Below are positions 11,165-22,685 of a DNA stretch of 64,000 nucleotides, in pieces. Below the pieces are notes generated by a model. The model was not told the origin of the DNA. It made no database searches and worked only from the letters and a program-made list of their open reading frames with translations. Positions within the stretch are counted from its first letter, which is position 1; each line of letters starts with the position of its first letter. Source of the stretch: Venturia oleaginea (lineage: Eukaryota; Ascomycota; Dothideomycetes; Venturiales; Venturiaceae); contig JABMLP010000007.1 of assembly GCA_013176395.1 (NCBI GenBank), forward strand, positions 1,488,001 to 1,552,000. The letters are read 5' to 3'. The position numbers and the translations under genes were made by a program.

Positions 11165-13688
11165 TCATGCGCTCGGCACCGACCAGCCCTCTCCCCACCT
11201 TTCTCTGACTTGCATTTTCCATGCGACCGAGCTTGAATTCGTGGCGGATGCTGGAATATGCAGATTCAAAGCTTTGTACGCAAAGACCGCCCGTGCAATC
11301 CCAACAGCCAGTGCCATGAGACCAAGAAGGATGCTCATTAACCCAACTGCGATGACACTCCAGAAGGTATAGAATTGCAGCGTATTCCTTCGATTATGAA
11401 CAAGACCCCAAAAGTCCCTCGGCTTACAGTCATCCATGTGCTTCTGTAGAGCTCGGATCCTTTTTCCATAAACCTCAAAGTCTCTATAGCCTAACTGCTT
11501 GTTTCTTTGGATTGCCGCTCGTACCTCTCGTGAGAATTGCCTTTCTTCATTGGTAAATGGATCGAGGCCTGCATGCATTTTTATTTCTGGAAAGCTGTCC
11601 GAAGCTGTCGATATGGTCATCATAGTTTTGATAGAGATAGATTCATACTCCTCTGGCTCAAATGCGGAGCGACCTATCAATGTCCGAAGCCAGCGTTGTG
11701 CTCTCGAGATATTCGGTTTCTTCATCAAAATTGGAGCTTCGGATCCCTGATATTCGGCGCTCTCTACACCTTCCCTGAACAAGAATGCCCATGACTGTTC
11801 AATCTCCCTTCGAGTGGTACAAGCGACAACGACCGACGGTATATCGATCTCTTCCGGAAAGTCTATCGTGTGCCACTTGGTAGCCATTCTACTCCAATTA
11901 GTCTCAATCTGTTCGTCTTTAGGCCATGTGAAAAACCTACAAGTAACACCAATCCACAGCAGACGTTGGGGCTCGGGGACCCGTTTGGTTGTAAGTAGGC
12001 AGATTGGCGTTCCTGCACACACAGAGAGCGTTCCGATCTCCGAGCTCCAATCTGGGATGATCAACAAAGGTCTCTGTCCACTTGACGTGGATGCCTCCAA
12101 GACGTTTCAGCGACTTAATGTCCAAGTCATGAACGTCGAATTTTGTCCATGTGAAAACTGCGGCGATACTCTCGACGTCTTGTGCACCAGAAGAAATTGA
12201 GCCTTTCTTCTTGAATAGATCGTACTCTCTAGGCTCACTAAACAAAAAGCTGTATGTTAGTGAAAGGTCCAGTTCCTGGCCTTCGAAGCCCCATTCAACA
12301 ACCACGCCTTCCGGGAATGCACTATACATTGAATCCTGGTGGCCGATCGTCTCCACTATTCCGATCGTAAGCAAGACATATCTTGCCCAAGTAAACATGT
12401 CAGACGTGTGTGGTCTTGGCAGTATCTTCTCGCTGAACGTTATTTCTAGGAATTGACCTATAGTGAGGTCCGCATCTGAGGTGAAAGCGCAGCCTATTGC
12501 CATGATACACATAATTGCTAGCTGGAAGACGGCTAGTGTGTTCTCCTTGTTCCAGGCAAGAACCACCAGCCGCCAAACAACCATATCACGGTAGACCGCG
12601 CTGCCAAGAATGTTCGTCCGGACTCTTTTCTGCACGGACTTGGCATCTGATTTCCTTCCGAACCTGACAGAAAACGTCTCTTTTCCCCCCTTTCCCCCTC
12701 CATTCTTGTCAAGAGCCTCTATGTCATCACAGCAGCAGCACAAAAGCGACACCCGCTTTTTCAACCAAGCGACCTCATCATGTGGAAACTGAGAAGGGAT
12801 CGAATCGCCCAAAGTTGTCTCTAAGTGCTTGACCAAGTCCACCCAGTCCCGCGACTCCATAGGTCCCAGAACTGCATCGAGTACAGCTACCTGTTCTTCA
12901 AGCCATTTGAGATTATGGGCCATACAGGGCAGCTGACAACCAGATGACGTTTTAGGGCGTGTGCCGTGAAGGTGTCTTTCAGGTGGTTTATCGTGTTCTG
13001 TACCCGTTGCTGTGAGAGCTGAAAGAGCTTCTCCAGTGTCTTTGAACAGCTTCGAGAGCTCTGAGACGACCTTTGCAACGTCCTCTTTTGGAACGAGCGC
13101 GGTGGCAGATGTCTTTGCTTCAGTTGTCTGGGCTGCTTTTCCTCGCGGATAGTTGACGTTTGTAAGAGCTCGATCAGTGTGCCTCGCAGATGCAATAGGC
13201 AGGTCAGTATCGTTTGCCACATTCTGGTGTATTGAAGGCGCCTGGAAAAGGCCGCAACGGGCTCCTGGTGTCACTGTTTGGTCTTCGATGTTGAGACTAT
13301 GCCCCTGGGAAAATTGCTGGTTGGGTTGTGTAGACTTGGTAGAATTTTGCTCTCTGCTGAGGGTAAATACATCGAAGACATGGCTGTGAGCTGCGGTGTC
13401 CGGGGACGGGGTCTTCGGATTGCTATGCTTGAGCATATCCTCGCCGATATTGAGCACTTTCCTCAGCTCATTGACCATCATTGTAATGCCATTGTCAAGA
13501 TCAAGTTGCGTCAAAGCAAGTGCTGTGTTCTCCTTTACTTCGTACGTGGGCCATATATCCGCTGAGCCGTCCTCCTCTGCGAGGCCATGCTTCAGATCGT
13601 CGTCGGAAGCACCCACAGCGGCCTCGGGCTCTTCTTGCTGGAGAACCCTTTTGTGTTTCGCCCCATCGCGGTCCATGGCTGCACACAA
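11165..13688 (-). CDS. Large fungal membrane protein; two halves in different frames
   Basis: The upstream frame (from 13688, or Met 13676 in better context) runs to 11937. It has a long charged/polar N-terminal half, a cysteine cluster CCCC, and a hydrophobic segment near 12480-12540. Its end contains a KWTETFVDH segment. The downstream frame (12100-11165) contains FTWPKDEQ, a segment HNRRNTLQFYTFW, and a C-terminal membrane helix with Gly/Leu/Ala. HNRRN..Q.YTFW followed by a helix is typical of a large fungal family in which the upstream and downstream features occur in one chain. The frames overlap over 11937-12100 and differ by one base, and no good intron of the required phase was found. 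One GT-AG intron in the upstream part (about 12248-12338) is plausible and keeps frame. This is either a frameshifted single gene or two genes. Confidence 0.55.
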
Positions 13689-13996
13689 ATCGGCACGGTC
13701 GAAAAAAGAAAAGCGAAGAACGAACAGTGAGTTCCCATATCAAGGTTCTGTCGGTCTTTTAGCTTCACATAGACGAAAAAAGAGATAATTCATCCCTGGC
13801 CATCGATGATCATTCAGCGACTTATCTGCTTTGTGTATTCGTGTGACATTAGACGGGCATTTACACATGAAGCTATTCCTAAGCAATTGACAAGCTCGGA
13901 TGATGGCAAGAAAGCAACGAGAATACGCCTCACATCAGATGACTCGTCATTGTTTTGTGAAAGCGCATGGTATAATAATCCTGGTAAATCATTCGG
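13689..13996. other. Short intergenic region
   Basis: Separates the membrane-protein locus from the 3' end of the ABM-like gene. It presumably holds the promoter of the former. Nothing else seen. Confidence 0.5.
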
Positions 13997-14895
13997 CTAT
14001 ATTGCCAGAATCTGGGTGAAATGCGGAAGGATCTGACGGAGTGTACCGAAACGATTTCGGGACTTCGAAATTATCCTATGCTTTACAAGATGTGTGGGCA
14101 GAATTTCCAGACCCCTATAGTACTCAACCCTTGTTGAATACGACGTGATACTGGAATTCATTAGCGCCCCCGGTGTTACTGCCGCGGCCGGCTCCTCACT
14201 TACCATAGTCAACCCTTTGGCAATCGCTTGCATTTTCACAATGTCCTCTTTGAAGGTCTGTGTCTCTCTGTACGTCATGTGTGCTTCAAGGCTCTTCCAG
14301 CCAATGGCAACAATATACGCTCTTGCCTTGCCCTCAATCATCTCGTGCTCCACTTCTTCAGCGATCCAGCCGCTGTTGTATCCCACAAAGCCCTTGGCGT
14401 TATCAACAAGGGTTTGGATGAAATTGATGAGCGTAGTGCCAACGTTAGTCTGATCGACGTCGTTCGGAAAATACAGAGTCAACATTTCCACGATAGGTGC
14501 CACGGCAACCTTTGCCATGGGCGTACGAAATTCGGCGTGCCGCACTTGTGGTGGTCCTGACATGATTGTGGCGATCTGTTGAACTAAAGGACCATAAACA
14601 TCTGTTTGCTCGAAGTCCTTGTGACTCTTGATCGAATCCCAATCTGTGATACACTCAGTGGCTCGTTCACTCTCAAGTGGTGGTACTTGTTGTACAATGA
14701 TGGGTACAGACCTACTGCAAAATCGAGATTACTAGGGTTTTCATGTTGTCGCCCGTAGTACATCCCTAGATATCCTTTTTGCTTGGCCAGGGTTTCGATC
14801 ATCCCAGCCATGACGGAGTGTCCATGACTACCGGGTGTAGCGATGTCGACTTCAGGGTGCAATGGCAAAGTCGCGAGCTCTGTGGCTTGAGCCAT
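13997..14895 (-). CDS. Tandem ABM-like (dimeric alpha/beta barrel) protein
   Basis: Two exons, 14712-14895 and 13997-14643, join in frame across a 68-nt intron (GTCTGT...TCACAG) to give 276 residues. The N-terminal half reads ATELATLPL, then KGYLGMYYGRQHENP, and after the junction DWDSIKSHKDF; this is the pattern of fungal ABM/EthD-like ferredoxin-fold domains. A second similar unit begins around residue 105 (VEMLTLYFP) and contains VAIGWKSLEAHM. Such double-barrel proteins are usually small cytosolic proteins, some in secondary metabolism, but no cluster enzymes are adjacent, so the substrate is unknown. The last 40 residues are less typical and could hide another intron. Confidence 0.75.
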
Positions 14896-15342
14896 GTTAC
14901 AGGCGGAGGTATAGCAAAGGGGGTGGTTTCGATGCGAGTTTTGTGCTGTTAATCAGAATGGGATTGATGCCACTGGCAAAAGGATCAGGCCTTTTATGTA
15001 ATATGGAAGGTCGGTTTGCGCTCCGGTGATTTCGGTGATTGCTTACTAAACCACCGGCTACAGAAATTCCATCTGCAGGGATCAGAGATACACGTGAGAA
15101 CCGCCCCAATGTAATGTAGGTAGTGACACTGTGTTCTGAGAACATCGGATCATGACAGGGTACGACAGAGTACGGGACACAAGTTGATGTTGTTGTTGAA
15201 AGGATGCCGCACTCGCACTCTTCGTCTACTAGTATACTAACTACTAGATACAATTCTACCCCTGAGAATATCCCCTAGACCTTTTCTAGACACACCCTAT
15301 CGATAACGAGAGCCATCTCCTTTTCGTCCCATCTCGAGATCC
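14896..15342. other. Promoter region of ABM-like gene
   Basis: No gene supported. The 118-codon minus frame here overlaps the presumptive promoter and has no recognisable feature. Confidence 0.45.
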
Positions 15343-16468
15343 TCACATCCATACTGACGCCGTCAAACCAGCAACTATCCCAGCCAGAGCGTCTCTCGCA
15401 GCTGTGCTCATGATGCACGACTTTCCGCCCGAACCTGCACTCGTACTCGTACCCGTGGCAGCAGCAAAATCGTCGGTCTGAACGCTACTTCCTCCGCTCC
15501 CGGCTGTCCACGGAGCCATGGTAATTACACTCGAATACCCTCCAAAAATCTGGAGAGTCGTAGTCTGTGGACTGGGGAACGTCGTAAAGCTTCTCACATC
15601 GCTCATTGACTGAGTCCCAGGAACATCAGGTGGCAAACTGAGCAAATTATAAAACTTGGTCCCTGAACCCAGCTTCATACCAAACTCTTCTGTGCACTTG
15701 TCGCTGTTCAGAATTGGCGAACAGTCAATCCCTTAAGGCACGTTGTTTTTTGCTAGTTGGAGATATTTGAAGTCGGAGAGATCTGTCTGTGGGCATTCAT
15801 TCACAGCCGAGGAGAAGTAGCGATTGGACTCGCAACACTCGCACCGTTCGAGATTATCGTCTCCCTAGCCTACGAGATCTCGACATATGTGGTCTGGATT
15901 ACTGACAATTATGTTACTGTAGACGTTCCCAAGGTTGCATGCTGCAACTGGTCAGCTCACAACTTAAATTTTTGTGAAATAGCGGCTTACAACATGCGCC
16001 AGCAGCACTCGGTGGCGGTGGGTAGAATGGCACGATCGGCTCATCGTGTATCAAATCATTCCCAATGATGAAATTGAGAGCTTTCATTTGATACTCGCAG
16101 GTGTACACCTAGATCGCTCATCAGCGGTGCCCACTTCCGAATCGGTGCATTGTACATACCTGATTCCAGCAGCTCTCAACCACGCAGCCGAAGACATCTG
16201 TATTTCTGCTTACTCCGCAGCCGAGGAGACAGTCCGAATTGGCTCTTGTGGCATTGCATCGAGTTCCGCAGGCCACGAAGTCATCCTGCTGGTTCTTGTT
16301 GCAGAGCGCATAGTTTCGCGGATCAACGCAGCCTTCACCAAGAGTGTCTGGATCTGAGGAGGGTATTCCGATCGAGGCAGATGATGATGATGGTGTTGCT
16401 GTTTCTGCTAGAGCGAAGGCAATAAAGAGAAGAAAGAACGAAAAGAATTGCTCGATCTGGTCTTGTCT
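15343..16468 (-). pseudogene. Decayed GPI-type cysteine-rich surface protein gene
   Basis: Reading the minus strand, a hydrophobic signal-like stretch (FFSFFLFIAFALA) leads into a cysteine-rich domain with at least eight Cys (around 16170-16350). After GT-AG introns come YTCEYQMKALNFI and further Cys-containing segments. The C-terminal part is Ser/Gly-rich and ends in a hydrophobic tail as in GPI-anchored proteins. The same frame contains two nonsense codons: TAG at 15865-15867, between RDLVG and GDDNLERC, and TAA at 15733-15735, between LAKNNVP and GIDCSPIL. The signal-like stretch also has no ATG in frame. Flanking residues are continuous across both stops, so introns do not explain them. 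The intact family is probably a cell-surface protein; I do not assign CFEM. Confidence 0.65.
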
Positions 16469-16999
16469 TCATGGAAGGTGCGTTGTAGCTGCGGAATCAT
16501 ATGTTGTATGAACTGTGTGAAGGTGATGTAAGGTGAGTGGCTAGAGTGAAGGAGTCGGAGCAGAAACTTGATATTGATGCGGCCAGTATTGGTGATTGGG
16601 ATTATTACCCAGTATCGCGCAAATTGCCAAAATGCAGATGGATTGGGAACGAGTAATTTTGCATAGCGCAGGCATTGTGGAGTTTACCATTTGTGATGGG
16701 AGTGGCATATCAAATCCTTGTGTGCTTCCTCGAAGTTCTCGAATAATGTCCTGTAGCCTTCAGAAACCACGAATAAGCTAATTTGCGAAATCAGCAGGAA
16801 TGAAATATGGAGGTATGGACTTTTCCGACACAACGAATAGATGGAGAAACGAAAAGTTGTGGTATCAGCATACTACAGAGTAGAGGCCCTTCCCGATGCG
16901 CCATCCAGCAACCATGCGATGCACAATCTCCAGACGCCATGCTCCCAAAAGTGAACGACAGAAAATTTCAAAAACGCCATCTATGAATTGAAGCGAATG
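16469..16999. other. Intergenic region, nothing recognised
   Basis: Lies between the 3' end of the sensor-like gene and the upstream side of the GPI-type pseudogene. No gene or repeat recognised. Confidence 0.5.
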
Positions 17000-18643
17000 T
17001 CAGGTTTCCGGCGAACCATTCACAACCCTCAACGGACTTCTTCTCGGTACATCCGGTGTCCCTGGTCCCATCTTATCCTCCGATCTCCTCACACTAGTCT
17101 TGGACCCATTCCCATCGATACCAAGCTCATATACTGAAGAACCCTGCCCACTCGTCGCACTAACACTCTCCCTCTCTTCTACAATCACCGAAGGATAATT
17201 GATATAATTTTGTCTCGATTTCGAATGGCTATTCTGGCGCATCGGTTGCTGGCCTCTCAGTTGGTTCCACTCTGCCTGCATGAAGGCGATTGGAGCGACA
17301 CCTGTCGCATCGTATCGATGGTTATTCATGGGAGAGGCGCTGTATGGACCGTATCTATCGTCCATGGGCGGTGAACCGTATGGTCCATATCTGTCCGGTG
17401 GGCCGTAGGGGTCCCACATCGGATTACCGAATCTATCGATTGGCGAGACGTCATATCGATCAGACATGGAATTGCTTCGATCCACTGATCTCATACTCCG
17501 ACGAGAGTCGTGTCGGACGAGCTCGGAAACAGCTGAGCGATTGCTGTTCGAGCGATATGGCATTTTTGTGACCAAAGGTGGCAAATTTTGAGTTTGTGAA
17601 GGATAAGGGTTTGCAGATGAGTATATCGGATCCTTAGGAGGAGTCGCGTCTCTGGTCAAAGTGGTCGTATTCGTGGTTGCTGATGTTTTTTGGCTGTAGT
17701 CTTCATCCTCTTCTTCTTGTCTTCGTCGCCGTGGACGAATCATGAAGTAGAAAGCGAAGACTATGAGTAGGACAATAAAGGCTACCCCACCAAGTATACC
17801 CCCCACAATAGGACCTGTCGAAGACTTTTTATGATTTTTTGGTTCCTCGTTACCAATTGCTCCAGCTGGTAAGGCAGTCGTGCTGTTAGCAGATTGGGTA
17901 ATTGAGGTCGTGGGTGAGCGCGTGGACGAGGCTACAGATGAGCTAGTAGTCGTGATCGATCCACGAGCAGGTTTTGGCGTTGATTTTTGAGTGACAGAGC
18001 TCGAAGTGACAGGGCTGGAAGAACTGGTAGCTTCGGACTGTGAGAAGGTAGGAGTTGGCGTTCCCAAGGGTGATGATGAAGATGTAGTGGCTGCAGGTTG
18101 CAACGTTGCCACGTCCGGTGGCGGGCCTTTCGATATGACTGGACCTCCTGTGGCCCCAGATTTTCTAGTCGTGAACGCAGTAGTGATTGGACTGTTCGTT
18201 TCTGCTGGCAGATCTGTTGATATGGATTCTGGTGTCGGAGTCGAATCTTCCTCATCGGAATCCGAGATAGTGGCTTGAGCAGGACTGCTATTGGTTCTCG
18301 ATGCCGATGGCTCCTTTTCCGGGGTTCGACTCCATTTTGCGCACAAAAGTTTCACACCAGCGGAAGGAAGATTCGAGCCAAGCAGAGTCGAGACATAACC
18401 AGGCGAACATCCCGACTTCAAGCCATCAAACGTCTTTGTCACACCCGCTGTGCATGATTTTGAACAGCCATTATCGAAATCACCGAGCGAGCAACTCGGT
18501 ATCGTAGATGAAAAGGCTGTCTGGCAAGTAGCCGGCTCCGACGAAGGCGGAGCAGAAAGACCCAAATCCCCAAGACTCACTGCCAAAGAGCCTGATAGCA
18601 ACGAGTACAGTATCAAGGCAGCTGATCTTTGACGGATTCTCAT
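17000..18643 (-). CDS. Single-pass, Ser/Thr-rich sensor-like membrane protein
   Basis: A single exon codes for 547 residues from MRIRQRSAAL; a Met 12 residues upstream (18679) would disrupt the signal peptide. Residues 1-22 form a signal peptide. A small domain with six cysteines follows (about 35-105), then about 190 residues rich in Ser, Thr and Pro, which are likely O-mannosylated. One transmembrane helix (GGILGGVAFIVLLIVFAFYF) is followed by a stop-transfer cluster RPRRRR, and the cytosolic tail is about 240 residues with Tyr/Pro/Gly/Asp repeats (DRYGPYG type). This architecture matches fungal Mid2/Wsc-like wall sensors and related SKG6/TM proteins. I do not see the full WSC cysteine pattern, so the role is inferred. 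Confidence 0.8.
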   Translation of the reverse strand: MRIRQRSAALILYSLLSGSLAVSLGDLGLSAPPSSEPATCQTAFSSTIPSCSLGDFDNGCSKSCTAGVTKTFDGLKSGCSPGYVSTLLGSNLPSAGVKLLCAKWSRTPEKEPSASRTNSSPAQATISDSDEEDSTPTPESISTDLPAETNSPITTAFTTRKSGATGGPVISKGPPPDVATLQPAATTSSSSPLGTPTPTFSQSEATSSSSPVTSSSVTQKSTPKPARGSITTTSSSVASSTRSPTTSITQSANSTTALPAGAIGNEEPKNHKKSSTGPIVGGILGGVAFIVLLIVFAFYFMIRPRRRRQEEEDEDYSQKTSATTNTTTLTRDATPPKDPIYSSANPYPSQTQNLPPLVTKMPYRSNSNRSAVSELVRHDSRRSMRSVDRSNSMSDRYDVSPIDRFGNPMWDPYGPPDRYGPYGSPPMDDRYGPYSASPMNNHRYDATGVAPIAFMQAEWNQLRGQQPMRQNSHSKSRQNYINYPSVIVEERESVSATSGQGSSVYELGIDGNGSKTSVRRSEDKMGPGTPDVPRRSPLRVVNGSPET

Positions 18644-21273
18644 TTCGATCCCATCCCAGCCCGTGTCGTTGTGCAACAACTCTCACTCAGGTTGTTGTTG
18701 TTCCTCGAAAGCCGATAACCAAGTCGATGTAGTGTATCTTCGGCGTGTTTGAGTGTCGTTTCTTTGTGGTCGTTAGCCACTCCGGTTGTGCGTCGTTGAG
18801 AAAAAGAGCGTCCAGAAATTCAAAGAACTAAGGTGGACATGTGCCAGTAGTTAGATGTATGTGATGACCGCACAAGCAGTATTGGTAGGAATCCAATCGC
18901 GCGAGCTCGAATCCGGGGTTGGTTTGCAAACACGGCAAGATTGTAGATCAAATCATCCAAACAACTGAGAAACATGCCTATAGTACATCGACAAAGTGAA
19001 ATATTAGCGTTGGCAATGCACTCACTCCGAGGCGGGAGGCTAGCCGAGACGTGAGCAGTCTCAGCCTGGTTATTCAAACATCCTGGGGCATGAATGTGGG
19101 TCGTGCGTAAGGGCTGAAGTTGGAAACATGGAATTGACGCAATAAATCTTCGTAGCAGAAATGCAGATGTTTCTAGAAGCTTGCTATCGAAAAAATCGTT
19201 GCCAGTCGAAAGCTTCAGCAGGAAACATGGCGGAAGGATGAGCTTTTCGACACCACAAAACGGCTAGAACTTGATTCCTTAGGACGAAAAGCCACACGGA
19301 GAACGACAACTCTATCAATCGACCGCGCAGATCTCGATAGCTGCCTCGAACCACGATCGTGCCCGGGCCTAACCTTGCGTAGAACCCTAGCTGATTCGGT
19401 CACGTCTCAATTGAAGTCGTTGCGGTTAGGGTAGCTGCAAGTAAAGAGCGACCTGGCGCTGTCTGCAAGCATTTTTCTTTTTCTGACCAGAACTGCGAAA
19501 TGCCATGACTACATCTTTTTAGTACTCCAAGCTCGTCTGCCTCACGATCCTTGATCATCTTCTCTCTTCGGATTTCAGTGTGTTGCCATCAAAAAGGGCA
19601 TGCATAGATGTTGTCGTATCTTTGCGTGCACTTACATTGGACTTTCATCTCTATGTTTTCCGTTTGTCTATATCGCTGTCCAAGCAGCAAGCAATAGCTT
19701 CGTCCGCACGGTTTTTGAGGTGTCTCTGCGTGGTTCTTGAGCATGGCAAAACAGCCATGTTTCAACAGCTCAGGGCAAATTCATTGGCTGCATGCCTTTC
19801 GTTCAACGGACGTTATTGTTGCTGTTATAGCATCGGCATATCGGGAATAGTTGTCGTCCACGACGGAAAATAGTGGACTGGATTCTCTGGGTATGTGAGT
19901 TTGCTACAAATACTAAGCCAAAGCAATACCCTAAAGAACAGCGTGGCAGCCGCCTAACGCACCTGGTTTCCACAGACAGCTTCAGTTACGAGACACTGTA
20001 TCTTTTAACAGAGCCCTTTCCAAAGTTTTGACACCTTGTGATATTTCATCTGGAGCATCGCGAAGCGGAAAATTTCCCATTGATGGCAAGAGGCGCAGTG
20101 TTCGCATCTCCCAAAGACTTCGATATCCGGGCTGATGGTCGTGTTCGGTGTTTAATGAAACGAGGCGCGTCAGAATTCCAAAATGAGGGAATGGGTGTGG
20201 GATGTAAGGTTTGAAACAATTTTCGAGTAGAGAGTGGAAGGTGGACCGCGGGGTACTTCGTACTGTTGGTGAGGTGCTCTATACCACTTGTTTTTTCCGG
20301 GTTCCGACGCTGGTACCAGCCATCTTCTTAACTACAATATCTTTGTATTCCACCTTGTTTCGTTTCAATCACTTTTCAATGCTATCACTCTGCGGACTGG
20401 AGTTCTCGTACGCATACTTCGGACTAGCTTGAGTACCTATGTCCCACCGCTTCAGCCCTGCGCACAATAGGGCCTGGTAGGACACAGTCAGCTTTGTTTC
20501 CCAGCTACACGTACAATCGATGTTCCAAGGATAAATTCATCGGCCCTGCCAAATTACTGTCGTAGAGGAAGAGAAAGAAGCCGTTAGCATACGCGAGAGG
20601 TACCACGCGAAGAGCGAGTCGAAGTAACTGAACAGATGCAATAGCTTGACTCGATCAACCGATCGTACTTGTTATCCCATTGGATTGAGATACGAGAACA
20701 TTCAAGGTCTCAATGCCCCCCTCTCATCATTCTTGAATTCGTACAAACTCAACTTCGTCAAAGACACTTCAATGTCCAAAAAATAACATCGCTAAGCCTT
20801 ATGATCAGATACTTCGACTACGAGAGGCACCGGATGTTTGTTTCATCGGCCAAGCTCTGGTCGTAGATTATGGTTTACAGATCATCGAAACTGTTATCAG
20901 CCTTGTAGAAGAGGACAAAATCGGTCCGATCTCTTCTTTTCCACCTCGCGAGATGTTGTCAACAAGCTTCACTGATTATTTGGCAGGACCAACTTTACAA
21001 CTTATCCTGCCTTCGTCCTCAAGGTAAATTTGCAGGCCATTGCCATGCTAACTGTGGTGAAACTTTGTTCCGCAGGCGTCTTCGAATATCAGGGCCAGAT
21101 GTGCGTGAAACCACCACGCCAAGATTGCGACTCAGCTTGGCCTCATCCTCACTTAACTCTCCCGGCATGAAGAGAAGCTCGATTAGTCCTGGTGATCCAT
21201 AGATCACACGAAACTGTTAACAACAGTCGCTAATTACATCAAACAAGTCTTCCTTCCACCAATTTCGGAACCA
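18644..21273. other. 2.6-kb gene-poor stretch
   Basis: The left end is the promoter of the sensor-like gene. Short open frames on both strands (up to 97 codons) have no domain or splice logic. No RNA gene recognised. Confidence 0.5.
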
Positions 21274-22394
21274 TCAATAAGTCTTCTTTCCCGCACGATC
21301 GCCATATCTCTTGTAGGACCTCAATAGGCTTTTAGTCGGTAGGACTTTGTTTGAAGCGCGCATAACAGGACTTCTTTTCGCAGTAGCAATCTGCGTCCCA
21401 GAAGTAGCTCCAAGATTGCTTCTACAGCTGACCGAGCCGGGGTTCTTCACACTCCTGGACTGGAAAGTAAAAAGACCTGGATCGCCGGTGGGTTCGACCA
21501 TAGTTTGACTCCCACTCGTCAAAGTCGTCGCGATCAAAGTCATTGAAGTGACAGTCCCGTCAACAATATTACTTCTCGAACATGGTCCCTGACTGCGAAT
21601 TTGTCCACGTAAAGCTTTCCACAGTCACGGTATCTGTATTGTTAGCGTTCCCTGTTTGAACAGTGCTGGGTGTTATGTTTGTATCGAAACGGGTCGTGAG
21701 AAAGCTGCCGGCATTGGTGATGCAGACCTTGAGCTGAAAAGTGTAGACCCCTGCGGTTTGTGGGGCAACAAATAATCCTGTGTCGGTCGCGGCATTAGTT
21801 AGGAAGCCAGTAGCGGGAGAAGCAGGCAAGAGGTCAAACCAGCAGGCACAGTGGCAAGAAGGGTCCAAGCAAAAGCTAGATTACCAGTTGGAATGGTGGT
21901 TTTGGCGTTGGAACCGGAGAGGGTGACAAGGATACCGGAAAGCACCGTCTGAATCGCAGGGTCTATTGCGCAACAGTGTCATCGACGCTAGCAGAGACGT
22001 TGTTCGCGGTAGCGAGAATCGGTGCACATAACTTCAGTGCTGCTGCTGGCGCAAAGCCTGGAAAAGGATCGAGACGCCCAAAGATAGTGGTTGGCTCGGT
22101 GGGATTGAATGGCCTAAATACATCGATAAGGTGGGAGAAGCCTGGAGCGAATGGATAGGCGGGGAGTTCCAGACCGGGAACATTGGCTTCTGGCATGATC
22201 CATTCCGTAACAGGTTGCACGTATTGTCCTATCACGATATCGTTTCCGGTCATTGGTTTTTCGACTGTTAGCTTTGGTGATGTACTCTCTGATGTATGTT
22301 GTGGGAAGGGTGGATTCGGATCTCCAGAGCCATTTGGTTCTGATATGTCCATTCCTGATACCAGCGAATCCGACTGGCAACCAAACACGAACAT
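21274..22394 (-). pseudogene. Decayed secreted protein with PKD/Ig-like segment
   Basis: Three minus-strand frames in succession (22394-21963, 21868-21569, 21543-21274) are linked by coding-quality sequence in yet other frames. Just after the first frame stops, another frame reads AIDPAIQTVLSGILVTLSGS and AFAWTLLATVPAG. The next frame contains TDTGLFVAPQTAGVYTFQLK, which has the pattern of a PKD/Ig-like beta-sandwich. A third frame resumes as SNIVDGTVTSM. At least three frame changes occur without usable intron borders, so this looks like a broken gene. The original function is unknown; a secreted or surface protein is likely. Assembly indels are the alternative explanation. Confidence 0.5.
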
Positions 22395-22685
22395 GACTGC
22401 AACAGCTTCAAACTCATACTTGACTATACTCGTGTCTTTTTTTTTTTTTTCCTTTCAAGTCCCATGGCTGTTTGACAGCGGCCATCCTTCCACACAAGTC
22501 CATGTAGATGTCTCTGTGATTGTTGTTGTTGGGTACACCAAAGATCGCCCCCCGACACTAAGGGCTCTGTTCTTCATCATCAAATAGACGAATAAATCGA
22601 GAAAAGGTATCGGGCAAATTTGATTGCCTTATGGAGTCGTATTGACAATCCCACTGTGAAACGAAGCAAGCTCGGAAGCAAATCC

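Noticed and set aside
16170..16350. CFEM domain in the GPI-type remnant
   Set aside because: Eight Cys are present but the CFEM spacing could not be confirmed, so only a cysteine-rich domain is stated.
18290..18600. WSC domain in the sensor-like protein
   Set aside because: Six Cys in the ectodomain do not show the full WSC pattern; only sensor-like architecture is claimed.
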